From Alcaligenaceae bacterium (GTDB lineage: Bacteria > Pseudomonadota > Gammaproteobacteria > Burkholderiales > Burkholderiaceae_B): 64,000 nt of DNA. The notes beneath the pieces are model-generated. The model searched no databases and had not been told where the DNA came from. It was given only the letters and a program-made list of their open reading frames with translations. Of this stretch, positions 34,490 through 43,337 are shown piece after piece. The DNA lies in the NCBI GenBank assembly GCA_013416395.1, contig JACCEP010000006.1:186001-250000 (forward strand), given 5' to 3'. A program made the translations under genes and the position numbers. The first letter of the stretch is position 1. The number at the start of each line of letters is the position of its first letter.

Positions 34490-34831
34490 ATGGATACCTG
34501 GTTTTCCGACCGCCGAGCAATGCAGCGATCACGCAAACGCCTGCATAACGATCTTAAGAACCTGATCGCCGATACCGAAGCCCTGCTACGTGCGACCGCA
34601 TCGCATACGGGTGCAGAGGTGGACAGCGGGCGCATGCGTCTCAAGCGTCAGCTTGAAGCCATGCGTGAGCACACTGATGGATGGCGTGAATCGGCCATTG
34701 ACACGTTTCATGATGCACGGACGGGCGCTGAACGGCACGTACGTGAGCACCCCATGGTGGTAGCTGGCGTTGCGGCAGGCATTGCAGCCATTGTGGCGGC
34801 CATCTGGTGGTCGGGCGACAGGCGCGGGTAA
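34490..34831 (+). CDS. DUF883 (ElaB/YqjD-like) membrane-anchored protein
   Basis: The 113-residue protein has an amphipathic helical N-terminal part of about 80 residues and one C-terminal membrane helix (PMVVAGVAAGIAAIVAAIWW) with a short Arg tail. This is the DUF883 layout; E. coli relatives are tail-anchored, stationary-phase proteins that bind ribosomes. AAGGAG lies 7 bases before the ATG. It follows the metal ATPase by 66 bases, but a functional link is not evident. Confidence 0.8.
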   Translation: MDTWFSDRRAMQRSRKRLHNDLKNLIADTEALLRATASHTGAEVDSGRMRLKRQLEAMREHTDGWRESAIDTFHDARTGAERHVREHPMVVAGVAAGIAAIVAAIWWSGDRRG

Positions 34832-34973
34832 GCCGGCTAATACGAGTCTGGCGCGGCACCATGCCGCGTCAGCGCGCTGCAGCGATTTTCGACCCTAAAG
34901 AGGGGAGGGAGTCGCTGTTGCTTTTTCGGCCTTGAACTTGGCCAACTATATATTTGTTTCGTGCACATAAGAT

Positions 34974-35007
34974 TATAATGTGACCCACATTCTATTTGTT
35001 TTGTGGG
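34974..35007 (+). promoter_or_regulatory. -10 element and inverted repeat before the SulP gene
   Basis: A perfect TATAAT (34974-34979) lies 35 bases before the start codon. Just after it CCCACA (34984-34989) and TGTGGG (35002-35007) form a 6-bp dyad with a 12-base spacer, in the leader or start region. It could be an operator or an mRNA hairpin that hides the ribosome site. The -35 is weak. Confidence 0.45.
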
Positions 35008-35014
35008 ACACCTA

Positions 35015-36661
35015 ATGATTGCGCTGCTTGAAGCCAAGCGTGCCGGCCTTCTTGCCCGTCGCCATTGGCCTGCCAACATCGTGGCAGGCCTTATTGTTGG
35101 AATCGTCGCTCTGCCGCTGGCCATGGCGTTTGCCATTGCGTCTGGCGTCAAGCCAGAGCAAGGTATCTATACCGCCATCATTGCAGGGCTGGCCGTATCC
35201 GTGTTTGGCGGCAGTCGCGTGCAAATTGCGGGCCCCACAGGCGCATTTATTGTCATTCTTGCGGGCGTGGTGGCTGATCATGGCGTCGAAGGGCTGCAGA
35301 TAGCAACTCTTATGGCTGGCGTTATTTTGCTGCTGTTTGGCTTGGCGCGCCTGGGCGGCGTGATCAAGTTCATTCCTGCGCCGGTCATTATCGGGTTTAC
35401 CGCCGGTATCGGCATCATCATCTGGGTTGGGCAGTGGGAGGCTTTTTTCGGGCTGCCCTCAGCTGGCGGCGGGCATTTTCATGAAAAACTCATAAAACTG
35501 CTTGTGTCCTTCCCACAGCTTGATATCGCCACCACCATAATTGGTGTGGTGTCGTTGCTGCTGGTTATTTACACCTCTCGCATTCCACGGCTTTCACGCA
35601 TTCCGGGGCCGCTGGTGGCGCTGGTTGTAATGACTGCCATGCAATCGGCCTTCGGGCTGCAAAGCGTGGCAACGATAGGCAGTACGTTTGGCGCGATTCC
35701 CAGCGGTCTGCCGTCGTTTCATTGGCCAGATGTCACACTGACTCGATTGGTCGAGCTCATCGGGCCAGCGTTTGCCATTGCCATGCTGGGCGCCATTGAA
35801 TCACTGCTCTCGGCCATTGTGGCCGACGGCATGACCGGTACCCGTCACAACTCCAACCAGGAACTCATCGGGCAGGGTATTGCCAATATTCTGACGCCAA
35901 TGTTTGGCGGCATTGCCGCAACCGGTGCCATCGCACGAACGGCGACCAATATTCGCAATGGTGGCAATAGCCCGATAGCCGGCATTATTCATGCGGCCGT
36001 TCTGGTTCTGGTGCTGCTGGTTATGGCTCCGCTTGCTGCCAATATTCCGCTGGCCACGCTGGCGGCCATTTTGTTTGTGGTGGCCTGGAACATGAGCCAG
36101 GTTCGCCATGTCGTAAAAATGGTGCGCCGTGCACCCCGCGCCGACGTCGGTATTTTGCTTATCACGCTGTGTCTGACGGTGTTTGCAGATCTGGTGGTGG
36201 CGGTAAATATCGGGGTGGTGCTGGCGGTACTGCATTTTCTGCGCCGTATGGCCGAAAGTGTCGTGGTGCGCCGACAAGTGGACGAGGATCTGCGCAAAGA
36301 ATTGGCCGTGTATGGCATAGACGATGTTCCCGAGGGGGTATTGGTTTATGCCGTTGAGGGCCCCTTCTTTTTTGCCGCCGCCGACATGTTCCAGCAGGCA
36401 CTGGCCGATACGCATACTGATCCGCGTGTCGTTGTTATACGTTTGGGGCAGGTGCCTTATATTGACGCAACAGGCCTGCAGGCGCTCGAAGCAACGGTGC
36501 TTGCCTTGCAAGAGCGTGGGGTGCGCGTCATCGTGGCCGAGCCCAACGAGCTTGTTTTTGGCAAGCTGCGCAAAATGGGTCTAATCGACAGATTGGGTGA
36601 AGGTGGGGTAACGCAGACCGTGGCCGAGGCGATACGAAATCTTGAACCTTCCAGCACGTAA
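35015..36661 (+). CDS. SulP-family anion transporter with STAS domain
   Basis: The 548-residue protein has about 12-14 membrane helices (residues 20-430) with the SulP signature ALPLAMAFAIASGVKPEQG near the start and GPTGAFIVIL. A cytosolic STAS domain covers about 440-548 (IDATGLQALEATVLALQERG). SulP proteins carry sulfate, bicarbonate, dicarboxylates or similar anions; the substrate is not decidable here. Start at 35015 gives the usual short N-terminus; a GTG at 35003 falls in the inverted repeat. Confidence 0.88.
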   Translation: MIALLEAKRAGLLARRHWPANIVAGLIVGIVALPLAMAFAIASGVKPEQGIYTAIIAGLAVSVFGGSRVQIAGPTGAFIVILAGVVADHGVEGLQIATLMAGVILLLFGLARLGGVIKFIPAPVIIGFTAGIGIIIWVGQWEAFFGLPSAGGGHFHEKLIKLLVSFPQLDIATTIIGVVSLLLVIYTSRIPRLSRIPGPLVALVVMTAMQSAFGLQSVATIGSTFGAIPSGLPSFHWPDVTLTRLVELIGPAFAIAMLGAIESLLSAIVADGMTGTRHNSNQELIGQGIANILTPMFGGIAATGAIARTATNIRNGGNSPIAGIIHAAVLVLVLLVMAPLAANIPLATLAAILFVVAWNMSQVRHVVKMVRRAPRADVGILLITLCLTVFADLVVAVNIGVVLAVLHFLRRMAESVVVRRQVDEDLRKELAVYGIDDVPEGVLVYAVEGPFFFAAADMFQQALADTHTDPRVVVIRLGQVPYIDATGLQALEATVLALQERGVRVIVAEPNELVFGKLRKMGLIDRLGEGGVTQTVAEAIRNLEPSST

Positions 36662-36869
36662 CTGTTGCGCCCGAGCGCCGACCCCCAGCCTTCAGGCCGG
36701 GGAGAACGCTTGCATTTGATACGGTGCACGACGCGTTTTGCCAATTAGCGCGGCAAGTATGGTCTTGCTGCTAAGTGCACAGTGCATAACTTATGCGGTG
36801 AAAGTTTGCGCGCCTATCATGTTGCGCCGACACGGGCCTGTCAGGCGTAACAAGGGCCCAGCCCACTTG

Positions 36870-37058
36870 TCAGATGTTTTTTTCATGTGGCTCGGTGGTG
36901 TCTTTGCCATACTCAACACCGTGCTCGGCCAGGTAATCGCGTATTAATTTTCGTACAACCTGTGATGGCGTAATGTCCTGGCTGGCGCATAGCTGTTCAA
37001 AGGCCTTTTTTTTGTTTGGGTCGATGAGCACAGTCAATCGGGCAGTTTTGTTTTCCAT
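36870..37058 (-). CDS. Ribbon-helix-helix (CopG-like) small protein
   Basis: The 62-residue protein has a short strand TARLTVLIDPNKKKAFEQL followed by two helices, ITPSQVVRKLIRDYLAEH. This is the CopG/MetJ/Arc fold used to bind DNA as a dimer. It could be an orphan antitoxin or a plasmid/phage-type repressor. No toxin gene is adjacent, and the target is unknown. Its upstream region is AT-rich. Confidence 0.72.
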   Translation of the reverse strand: MENKTARLTVLIDPNKKKAFEQLCASQDITPSQVVRKLIRDYLAEHGVEYGKDTTEPHEKNI

Positions 37059-37132
37059 GGGCCATTGGCGTAATAATGATAATTAGATTGTAATTCAATA
37101 CGCATACTTGTAAAGAAATTGATAAGCATCGC

Positions 37133-37903
37133 TCAGGAAACTGTCAGCGATCCCGGGGGCAGCGTAGCGCCTGTTATGTACTCTTCCAGCAGGGCATGCA
37201 AGTGTGAAAGAAAGTTGGCATCAGCAGCGGTGTTGTTGTCGTGGACATGGCCAGCCTGCACGAGTGTATGCAATGAAACCGTTCGACCGGGCAGGTAGCG
37301 CCTGTCGGTGGCTAAGGCCTGTTCAAATGCGTTGGCGCGGTGGGTCACCTGCTCAGTATCTACGCACGCAAGCACCAGTGCATGCACCAGAACCGCCTGG
37401 CGGTTTTTATACCCTGGGGTGGGGTGGCGGCGCCATAGTTGAGCCGTACCGGCCACTTTTTTTATGCTTTCACCCTGACCGATGGCAAGGTTAAAACGCC
37501 CATCGCAAAATGAACCCTCTACGGCAGCAGCATGGGCCTGGACGCCCAGGCGGGCGAGGGCGTCGCCCAACACATTGCACAGCAGCTGGTAAGCAGCTTC
37601 AGAGTGATCCATGGGGTTGCCGTCTATGCAGTAAGCCAGGCTTACATTGATGATGCCGGGCCCCTGGGGCACGATGCCGCCGCCCGACATACGCACGGTT
37701 ACCGGCCAGCCTGACAAAGCGTACTCTGCGCACAGTGCTTCAAAGCCTGCATGTCGACGGTAAGTGCGTGGCACCACCAGCCCCTGTTTTGCTGTCCAGA
37801 TGGCGGCTGTGGGGCCGTGCGTGGCCGCCAGATCGATAAGCGTTTCATCGAAACGGGCGTCTTCCGGCCCGGTGGAGGTCGGGGCTAACAGCGTGAAACC
37901 CAT
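37133..37903 (-). CDS. Lipoate-protein ligase A family protein
   Basis: The 256-residue protein has the LplA/LipM/BPL fold motifs: VRMSGGGIVPQGPGIINVSL (with the G-rich lipoyl-binding loop) at about 70-90 and the Lys of IKKVAGTAQLWRR near 150. That Lys matches the catalytic Lys that binds the lipoyl/octanoyl carbonyl. It probably transfers lipoate or octanoate to carrier domains. It ends 5 bases from the TM2 gene on the same strand, likely one transcript. Confidence 0.78.
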   Translation of the reverse strand: MGFTLLAPTSTGPEDARFDETLIDLAATHGPTAAIWTAKQGLVVPRTYRRHAGFEALCAEYALSGWPVTVRMSGGGIVPQGPGIINVSLAYCIDGNPMDHSEAAYQLLCNVLGDALARLGVQAHAAAVEGSFCDGRFNLAIGQGESIKKVAGTAQLWRRHPTPGYKNRQAVLVHALVLACVDTEQVTHRANAFEQALATDRRYLPGRTVSLHTLVQAGHVHDNNTAADANFLSHLHALLEEYITGATLPPGSLTVS

Positions 37904-37908
37904 GGTGT

Positions 37909-38376
37909 TCAGGGTCGGTTTGGCATGAATGCATCGTCAGCCATGAGCAAATAGCGCAAGGCGTCGATAAGCCCCAGAACGACGGCAAGTGGCGTAAACA
38001 GCCAGAAGATGATCAGATACAAAATGCCCCAGCCTATTTGCCCCAGATAGAAGCGGTGAGCACCCAGCCAGCCCAGAAAAAACGCCAGCACGATGGCGAC
38101 CTTGCGCTGATTGGTGGGCTTTTTTAGCTCGTCGCCTTTGCTGCGGGCTATCCATAACGTAATGGGTACCGTGAGCAGCAGAGCGACGGCAACCTTGATG
38201 CGATGCTCAGACAGATAAAGTTGGGTCTGGTAAACGAGGTCGGAGAAATTTTCGATGAGCCGCCCGGTTACGTATGACAGCCACGCAAAGGCATCGTGAA
38301 AAATGACCTCCCCGAACGTTAACGCGACGAGGATGACAACAAAAATGGCGATTGCCAGAATAATTTTCTGCAGCAT
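37909..38376 (-). CDS. TM2-domain membrane protein
   Basis: The protein has one N-terminal helix, a second central helix, and a C-terminal TM2 domain (KVAIVLAFFLGWLGAHRFYL then two helices ending LIDALRYL). TM2 proteins have the conserved G-x-x-G-x-H-R-F-Y motif; the function is unknown. Start at 38376 (MLQKIILAI) is preferred to 38400 because it puts the hydrophobic helix at the N-terminus. Confidence 0.78.
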   Translation of the reverse strand: MLQKIILAIAIFVVILVALTFGEVIFHDAFAWLSYVTGRLIENFSDLVYQTQLYLSEHRIKVAVALLLTVPITLWIARSKGDELKKPTNQRKVAIVLAFFLGWLGAHRFYLGQIGWGILYLIIFWLFTPLAVVLGLIDALRYLLMADDAFMPNRP

Positions 38377-38483
38377 GTGGCTAGGGCCCCTGATACTCAT
38401 GAGCCTTTAGTTTAATGAGTAATTGTGCTTTGTGCGCGGCGCGGCTGTTACCGCGCGTAGCAAGCGTGTGCAACCCACGTGTA

Positions 38484-39977
38484 TTACTCGGCGCAGGTCT
38501 GCCTGACGGCATGCTCCCAGCCTTGCATGAGCGCCTGGGCCTGAGCCTCTGGAATCTGCGGCTCAAACACGCGTTCAACTTGCCAGAGTGCCGACAGTTC
38601 TTCTTTGTCGCGATAAACCCCGCTGGTCAGGCCGGCCAGGTAGGCGGCGCCCAGTGCGGTCGTCTCGATCATGGTGGGTCGTACTACACGTATGCCCAGT
38701 AAGTCGGCCTGAAACTGCATCAGCAAATCATTGACGCAGGCGCCGCCGTCGACGCGTAACTCTGTAAGCGGTGCGCCGCCGGCCGCCACGGCATCTCGGC
38801 TCATGGCCTGCAGCAAGGCCGCACTTTGATAGGCAATGCTTTCAAGCGCAGCCCGCGCAATATGACCCATGGTGGAGCCACGCGTCAAGCCCGTAATCGT
38901 GCCGCGTACATCGGGCTTCCAGTAGGGTGCGCCCAAACCCGTAAACGCGGGCACCATCATGACACCGCCGGCATCGGGCACGCTGGCAGCCAGTTGTTCG
39001 ATCTCTCGGCTTTGTTTGAAGGCACCCAGCCCATCGCGCATCCACTGAACCACTGCGCCGGCTACAAACACGCTGCCCTCCATGGCGAACTCGGGCTGTG
39101 CACTGATCTGTGCAGCGCTGGTGGTAACCAGGCCGTTTTCTGAAAGCTGAAACGTGCTGCCCGTGTGCATGAGCATGAAGCACCCGGTGCCATACGTATT
39201 TTTGGCCATGCCTTCGGTAAAGCATGCCTGACCGAAAAGTGCGCTTTGCTGATCGCCGGCTACGCCGCATATGGGGATGGCATGGCCCAGGAACTCGGCA
39301 TCGATGGCGCCAAAGTCGGCTCCCGAGGGCAATACCCTGGGCATTAGCGCGGGGTGTATGTCGAGCATGTGCATGAGCTCGGCGTCCCATTCATTGTCAT
39401 GCACATTGAACAGCATGGTGCGTGAAGCGTTGGTGACGTCGCTGACATGCTGAGCACCCTTGGTCATGTTCCAGATCAGCCAGCAGTCAATGGTGCCAAA
39501 GGCTAACTCACCTTTAAGCGCCGACTCGCGTGCGCCAGGCACGTTATCGAGTATCCATTTGAGCTTGGTGCCCGAAAAATAAGCATCGACGCGCAAGCCT
39601 GTTTTTTTGAGGATGACATCTTCCAGGCCTTTTTCGCGCAATTGCACGCAGGTGTTTTCGGCGCGACGGTCTTGCCATACGATGGCGTTGTAAACAGGCT
39701 GGCCCGTGCGGGTGTTCCACACCACCGTGGTTTCGCGCTGGTTGGTGATACCAGCGGCCTTAATCTGCGAGGCCTTTAGCCCGGCCTTGGCTATGGCCTC
39801 ACGCGCGGTGGCTAGCTGGGTTTGCCAGATTTCAATCGGGTCGTGCTCCACCCATCCGGGCTGCGGGTATATCTGCTTAAATTCGGTCTGCGCCTGAGCG
39901 ACGATATTGCCTTGTGGGTCAAAAACAATGCTGCGCGTGCTGGAGGTACCCTGGTCGAACGCAAGTAGATAGGTCAT
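38484..39977 (-). CDS. glpK: Glycerol kinase
   Basis: The 497-residue enzyme matches GlpK end to end: [16 protein letters not shown] at the ATP-binding start, [10 protein letters not shown], the [15 protein letters not shown] segment with ligands for glycerol, and [15 protein letters not shown] near residue 305. It phosphorylates glycerol to glycerol-3-phosphate with ATP in the cytoplasm. It follows glpR on the same strand (84 bases apart) and is the first step for glycerol imported by the divergent ABC transporter. Confidence 0.97.
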   Translation of the reverse strand: MTYLLAFDQGTSSTRSIVFDPQGNIVAQAQTEFKQIYPQPGWVEHDPIEIWQTQLATAREAIAKAGLKASQIKAAGITNQRETTVVWNTRTGQPVYNAIVWQDRRAENTCVQLREKGLEDVILKKTGLRVDAYFSGTKLKWILDNVPGARESALKGELAFGTIDCWLIWNMTKGAQHVSDVTNASRTMLFNVHDNEWDAELMHMLDIHPALMPRVLPSGADFGAIDAEFLGHAIPICGVAGDQQSALFGQACFTEGMAKNTYGTGCFMLMHTGSTFQLSENGLVTTSAAQISAQPEFAMEGSVFVAGAVVQWMRDGLGAFKQSREIEQLAASVPDAGGVMMVPAFTGLGAPYWKPDVRGTITGLTRGSTMGHIARAALESIAYQSAALLQAMSRDAVAAGGAPLTELRVDGGACVNDLLMQFQADLLGIRVVRPTMIETTALGAAYLAGLTSGVYRDKEELSALWQVERVFEPQIPEAQAQALMQGWEHAVRQTCAE

Positions 39978-40061
39978 GGCAGTAAGTAAAGAAGAAGTCG
40001 TGACTGGCAGTGTAAGTGCTGGTGCTTTACCGCCACAAGTACGAAGCGCTTTTGCTATGGG

Positions 40062-40826
40062 TTAGCCGGCAACGTCGCAGCGCACCTGGGCCTGTGTCAG
40101 CAAATCGGGAAACGGTTCGGGTGGTGCCGTGTCGGTAAATAACCTGTGTATGTCGGCCAGGTGCGCGACATGCACCATGGCCTGGCGGTTGAACTTGCTG
40201 GCGTCAGCGGCCAGCCATACTTCGCGTGCGTGAGAAATAATGGCCTGCGACACTTTGACTTCTCGATAGTCAAAGTCGCGCAATGATCCGTCTGGCTCAA
40301 TGCCCGAGATCCCGATCAACGCAATGTCGACCTTGAACTGGCGAATGAAGTCGACTGTGGCCTCGCCCACAATACCGTAATCGCGTGGCCGCACAACACC
40401 ACCCGTAACAATAACCTCGCAATGCTGATTGCGGCTCAAGATGGCAGCGACGTTGATATTGTTGGTGATGATGCGCAAGCCCGTGTGCTGCATGAGGGCC
40501 TTGGCAATGGCTTCGGTGGTGGTGCCTATGTTAATGAACAGCGAGCAGTCATTGGGCACGGCCTCGGCCACCGCATAGGCGATGCGCTGCTTGCCCTCAG
40601 CGTGGAGGTTTTCGCGCTGATGATAGGCAATGTTTTCTATGGTCGAGTTGGGCAGGCGTACGCCACCATGAAAGCGTGCGAGCAGCCCGGCTTCTGACAG
40701 GCGCTGCACATCGCGCCGCACGGTCTGTACGGTGACTTCCAGGCACAGGGCAAGCTCATCAACGGTACAGCTTGCGTGTTTATGCACCTGCTGCAAAAGC
40801 TTGATCTGTCTGGGGTTGGGGTTCAT
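40062..40826 (-). CDS. glpR: DeoR-family glycerol repressor GlpR
   Basis: The 254-residue protein has the DeoR helix-turn-helix (CTVDELALCLEVTVQTVRRDV, about 15-40) and the sugar-phosphate-binding domain with FINIGTTTEAIAKAL and SLRDFDYREVKV. GlpR releases DNA on glycerol-3-phosphate. It lies between glpK and the divergent glpSTPQV operon, so it probably controls both directions. Confidence 0.92.
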   Translation of the reverse strand: MNPNPRQIKLLQQVHKHASCTVDELALCLEVTVQTVRRDVQRLSEAGLLARFHGGVRLPNSTIENIAYHQRENLHAEGKQRIAYAVAEAVPNDCSLFINIGTTTEAIAKALMQHTGLRIITNNINVAAILSRNQHCEVIVTGGVVRPRDYGIVGEATVDFIRQFKVDIALIGISGIEPDGSLRDFDYREVKVSQAIISHAREVWLAADASKFNRQAMVHVAHLADIHRLFTDTAPPEPFPDLLTQAQVRCDVAG

Positions 40827-40915
40827 GGTCAGGTGCCGGGCAAGGGCGAAAAATGCGATGACAAGACTTTACCTCGAAACAAAAAGAACTGGTTTCAGGG
40901 TTTTCATCTACTGTA

Positions 40916-40935
40916 TTTGCATAAGAAACGAACAA
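40916..40935. promoter_or_regulatory. Candidate GlpR half-site upstream of glpS
   Basis: CGAACA (40929-40934) in AAACGAACAA matches one half of the E. coli GlpR operator (TGTTCG on the other strand). The partner half is poor. A related CGAAAC lies at 40875-40880. Tentative. Confidence 0.3.
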
Positions 40936-40958
40936 TAATGCGCTCATTAGAAAAGAAA

Positions 40959-42257
40959 ATGAGGGCAATCGTGCGGCTGACGCTGGAAGAGATTACCCGC
41001 AAGGAGGGGGGGGAGACATGGCTTTACGCCATGAGTCTCGCGCTGCAGCCAGCCTCGCTTACGGTCTTGTTGGGTGCGACACGGGCTGGCAAAACCAGCC
41101 TCATGCGCATCATGGCCGGTCTGGATGCGCCGACCAGCGGCAGCGTGCTGGTGGATGGGCGCAACGTTACCGGGCAGTCTGTGCGCAAGCGCAATGTGGC
41201 CATGGTGTACCAGCAGTTCATCAATTATCCGTCCATGACGGTGGCCCGGAACATTGCATCGCCACTCAAATTGCGCGGTGAAAAAAATATTGATGAGCAA
41301 GTGCTTGAGGTCGCTCGCAAGCTGCACATAGACATGTTTCTTGATCGTTTGCCTGAAGAGTTGTCGGGTGGCCAGCAACAGCGTGTGGCGCTGGCGCGTG
41401 CGCTGGCCAAGCGGGCGCCGCTCATGCTGCTTGATGAGCCCCTGGTCAACCTCGACTATAAGTTGCGTGAAGAACTGCGCGATGAGTTGGGGCAAGTGTT
41501 TCGGTCGGGCGAGTCTACGGTGGTGTATGCCACGACAGAGCCTTCCGAGGCCTTGCTGCTGGGCGGTCATACCGCAGTACTCGACAAAGGAGAGCTGCTG
41601 CAGTATGGGCCAGCCATAGAGGTTTATCAGCGTCCGAAGTCTATGCGTGTGGCGCGTGCCTATAGCGACCCACCCATGAATTTTTTTACGGCCCGCCGCA
41701 CCGGCGAAGGCATTTTGCTGGATCATGGCCCCGTGCTTCGCCTGTCCATGCCGCTCCCGCACGTTTCTGTGATTGAGCCCGCATTGGCGTACGCATCTGC
41801 AGCCGACGGCTCAACCACTGCAACCACTGCAACCGCTGCAACCCCTTCAACTGCATCAACTGCTTCAACTGCTTCAACTGCCTCAACTGCTTCAACTGCT
41901 TCAACTGCCTCAACTGCTTCATCTACTTCAACTGCAGCGCCGGTCGCTGCGAACGTGCAGGCGTCGTTCTTGTCCGTCGACAGCCACACCTTGTATATCG
42001 GGCTGCGTGCATCATCCTTGCGCACTCAGGCGCGCGAAGGTGACATTACGCTTACCGGCAAAGTGCTGATTGCTGAAATATCGGGTTCAGATACGTTTTT
42101 GCATATGAGCACTGAAATGGGCGACGTGGTCGCTCAGCTTTCGGGGGTCAGGCATTTCGAGATCGGCACCCAGCTGCCGCTGTGTTTTTCGCCATCTTCC
42201 GTGTTTGTTTTTGATGCGTCGGGCGATCTGGTGCTGGCCGCCAGAGAGGGAGCGTAA
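40959..42257 (+). CDS. glpS: Glycerol ABC transporter ATPase GlpS
   Basis: The ATPase has Walker A GATRAGKTS, Q-loop MVYQQFINYPSMTV, signature LSGGQQQRVALARAL and Walker B LMLLDEPLVNLD. Where the switch His is expected it reads VVYATTEPSEAL, with no His. The GAT-RAGKTS and FINYPSMTV strings are characteristic of GlpS. About 432 residues; a C-terminal regulatory region (from about 250) is interrupted by a Ser-Thr-Ala repeat of about 42 residues. Start at 40959 fits homologues best; 40938 is also possible. First gene of the glycerol uptake operon. Confidence 0.93.
   Translation: MRAIVRLTLEEITRKEGGETWLYAMSLALQPASLTVLLGATRAGKTSLMRIMAGLDAPTSGSVLVDGRNVTGQSVRKRNVAMVYQQFINYPSMTVARNIASPLKLRGEKNIDEQVLEVARKLHIDMFLDRLPEELSGGQQQRVALARALAKRAPLMLLDEPLVNLDYKLREELRDELGQVFRSGESTVVYATTEPSEALLLGGHTAVLDKGELLQYGPAIEVYQRPKSMRVARAYSDPPMNFFTARRTGEGILLDHGPVLRLSMPLPHVSVIEPALAYASAADGSTTATTATAATPSTASTASTASTASTASTASTASTASSTSTAAPVAANVQASFLSVDSHTLYIGLRASSLRTQAREGDITLTGKVLIAEISGSDTFLHMSTEMGDVVAQLSGVRHFEIGTQLPLCFSPSSVFVFDASGDLVLAAREGA
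41811..41936 (+). repeat. 9-bp microsatellite in glpS (14 units)
   Basis: Fourteen 9-base units, consensus TCAACTGCT, code for Ser-Thr-Ala in frame. Central units are nearly identical. Since the unit is a multiple of three, copy-number changes would alter linker length without a frameshift. Confidence 0.93.
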
Positions 42258-42260
42258 GGT

Positions 42261-43337
42261 ATGGCACGCATAGACCTGGATCTGGCTCATTCTTATCTTG
42301 CAGCGCCGCGCAGCGATGAAGATTACGCACTGCTTCCGCTGAAAATGACGTTTGCCGACGGTGGCGCGTATGCCTTGCTGGGGCCTTCGGGTTGCGGCAA
42401 GACCACTATGCTCAATATTATTTCGGGTCTGCTGCAGCCTTCCAAAGGTACTGTTTACTTTGATGGCGTCGACAAAACTGACGCCAGCCCGCAGCAGCGA
42501 AATATTGCGCAGGTTTTTCAGTTTCCGGTTATCTACGACACCATGACGGTTGGTGAAAATCTGGCGTTTCCCCTAAAGAACCGCAAGGTTCCCAAGGCGC
42601 AGATCAAGGAGCGGGTAGGGCAGATTGCCGAAATGCTTGAAATGAGCCATCAGCTTGACGCACGCGCGTCGGGCTTGTCAGCCGACGCCAAGCAAAAGAT
42701 CTCGCTGGGACGCGGGCTGGTGCGGCCCGATGTATCTGCCATTTTGTTTGACGAGCCCTTGACCGTGATCGACCCGCATCTTAAATGGCAGTTGCGTCGC
42801 AAGCTCAAGCAGATTCATCGCGAACTGAAGCTGACACTTATTTACGTGACCCATGACCAGGTTGAGGCGCTTACCTTTGCTGAGCAAATACTGGTCATGT
42901 CTCGTGGCAAGGTTGTGCAGATCGGCACCCCCGAAGCCTTGTTTGAGCGGCCGGCACATACGTTTGTCGGTCATTTTATCGGCTCGCCGGGCATGAATCT
43001 TATGCCGGTAACGGTGATCGACGGCGTCGTGAGTGTGGCTGGTCAGCGTGTCGCCGTGCCTGACAGCCTACGTATACCCGACGGTGAGCTGACGTTGGGC
43101 ATTCGGCCTGAGTACACGTACATGGCCCCTGCGGGTGAGCCTGGCGTGGTGCAGGCCTTGGTTGAAACCGTACAGCATGTGGGTGCGTTCAAGCTGCTCA
43201 CCGCGAAGCTGGGAGATCATGTTGTGCGTGCACGCATTGATCTTGAGCATGTCGCGCCCGAACCAGGGTCGACCGCCGGGTTTACTTTGCTCAGTGCGCA
43301 TTCCTGCTTTTACCAGAATGAGGAGTTACTGGCATGA
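42261..43337 (+). CDS. glpT: Glycerol ABC transporter ATPase GlpT
   Basis: The 358-residue ATPase has Walker A GPSGCGKTT, Walker B AILFDEPLTVID and the switch His in YVTHDQVEAL. The signature motif is degenerate, LSADAKQKISLGRGL in place of LSGGQ. A C-terminal TOBE-like domain follows (about 240-358). It starts 3 bases after glpS and overlaps glpP by 4. It is the partner ATPase of GlpS in the glycerol importer, not the unrelated E. coli glycerol-3-phosphate antiporter of the same name. Confidence 0.93.
   Translation: MARIDLDLAHSYLAAPRSDEDYALLPLKMTFADGGAYALLGPSGCGKTTMLNIISGLLQPSKGTVYFDGVDKTDASPQQRNIAQVFQFPVIYDTMTVGENLAFPLKNRKVPKAQIKERVGQIAEMLEMSHQLDARASGLSADAKQKISLGRGLVRPDVSAILFDEPLTVIDPHLKWQLRRKLKQIHRELKLTLIYVTHDQVEALTFAEQILVMSRGKVVQIGTPEALFERPAHTFVGHFIGSPGMNLMPVTVIDGVVSVAGQRVAVPDSLRIPDGELTLGIRPEYTYMAPAGEPGVVQALVETVQHVGAFKLLTAKLGDHVVRARIDLEHVAPEPGSTAGFTLLSAHSCFYQNEELLA

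Noticed and set aside
35801-36511. 236-residue His/Gln-rich frame antisense to the SulP gene
   Set aside because: Composition is that of antisense to membrane-protein codons; there is no domain, and no ribosome site that I noticed.
40947-41762. 271-residue frame antisense to glpS
   Set aside because: The sense frame has all ABC ATPase motifs; the antisense product has none.
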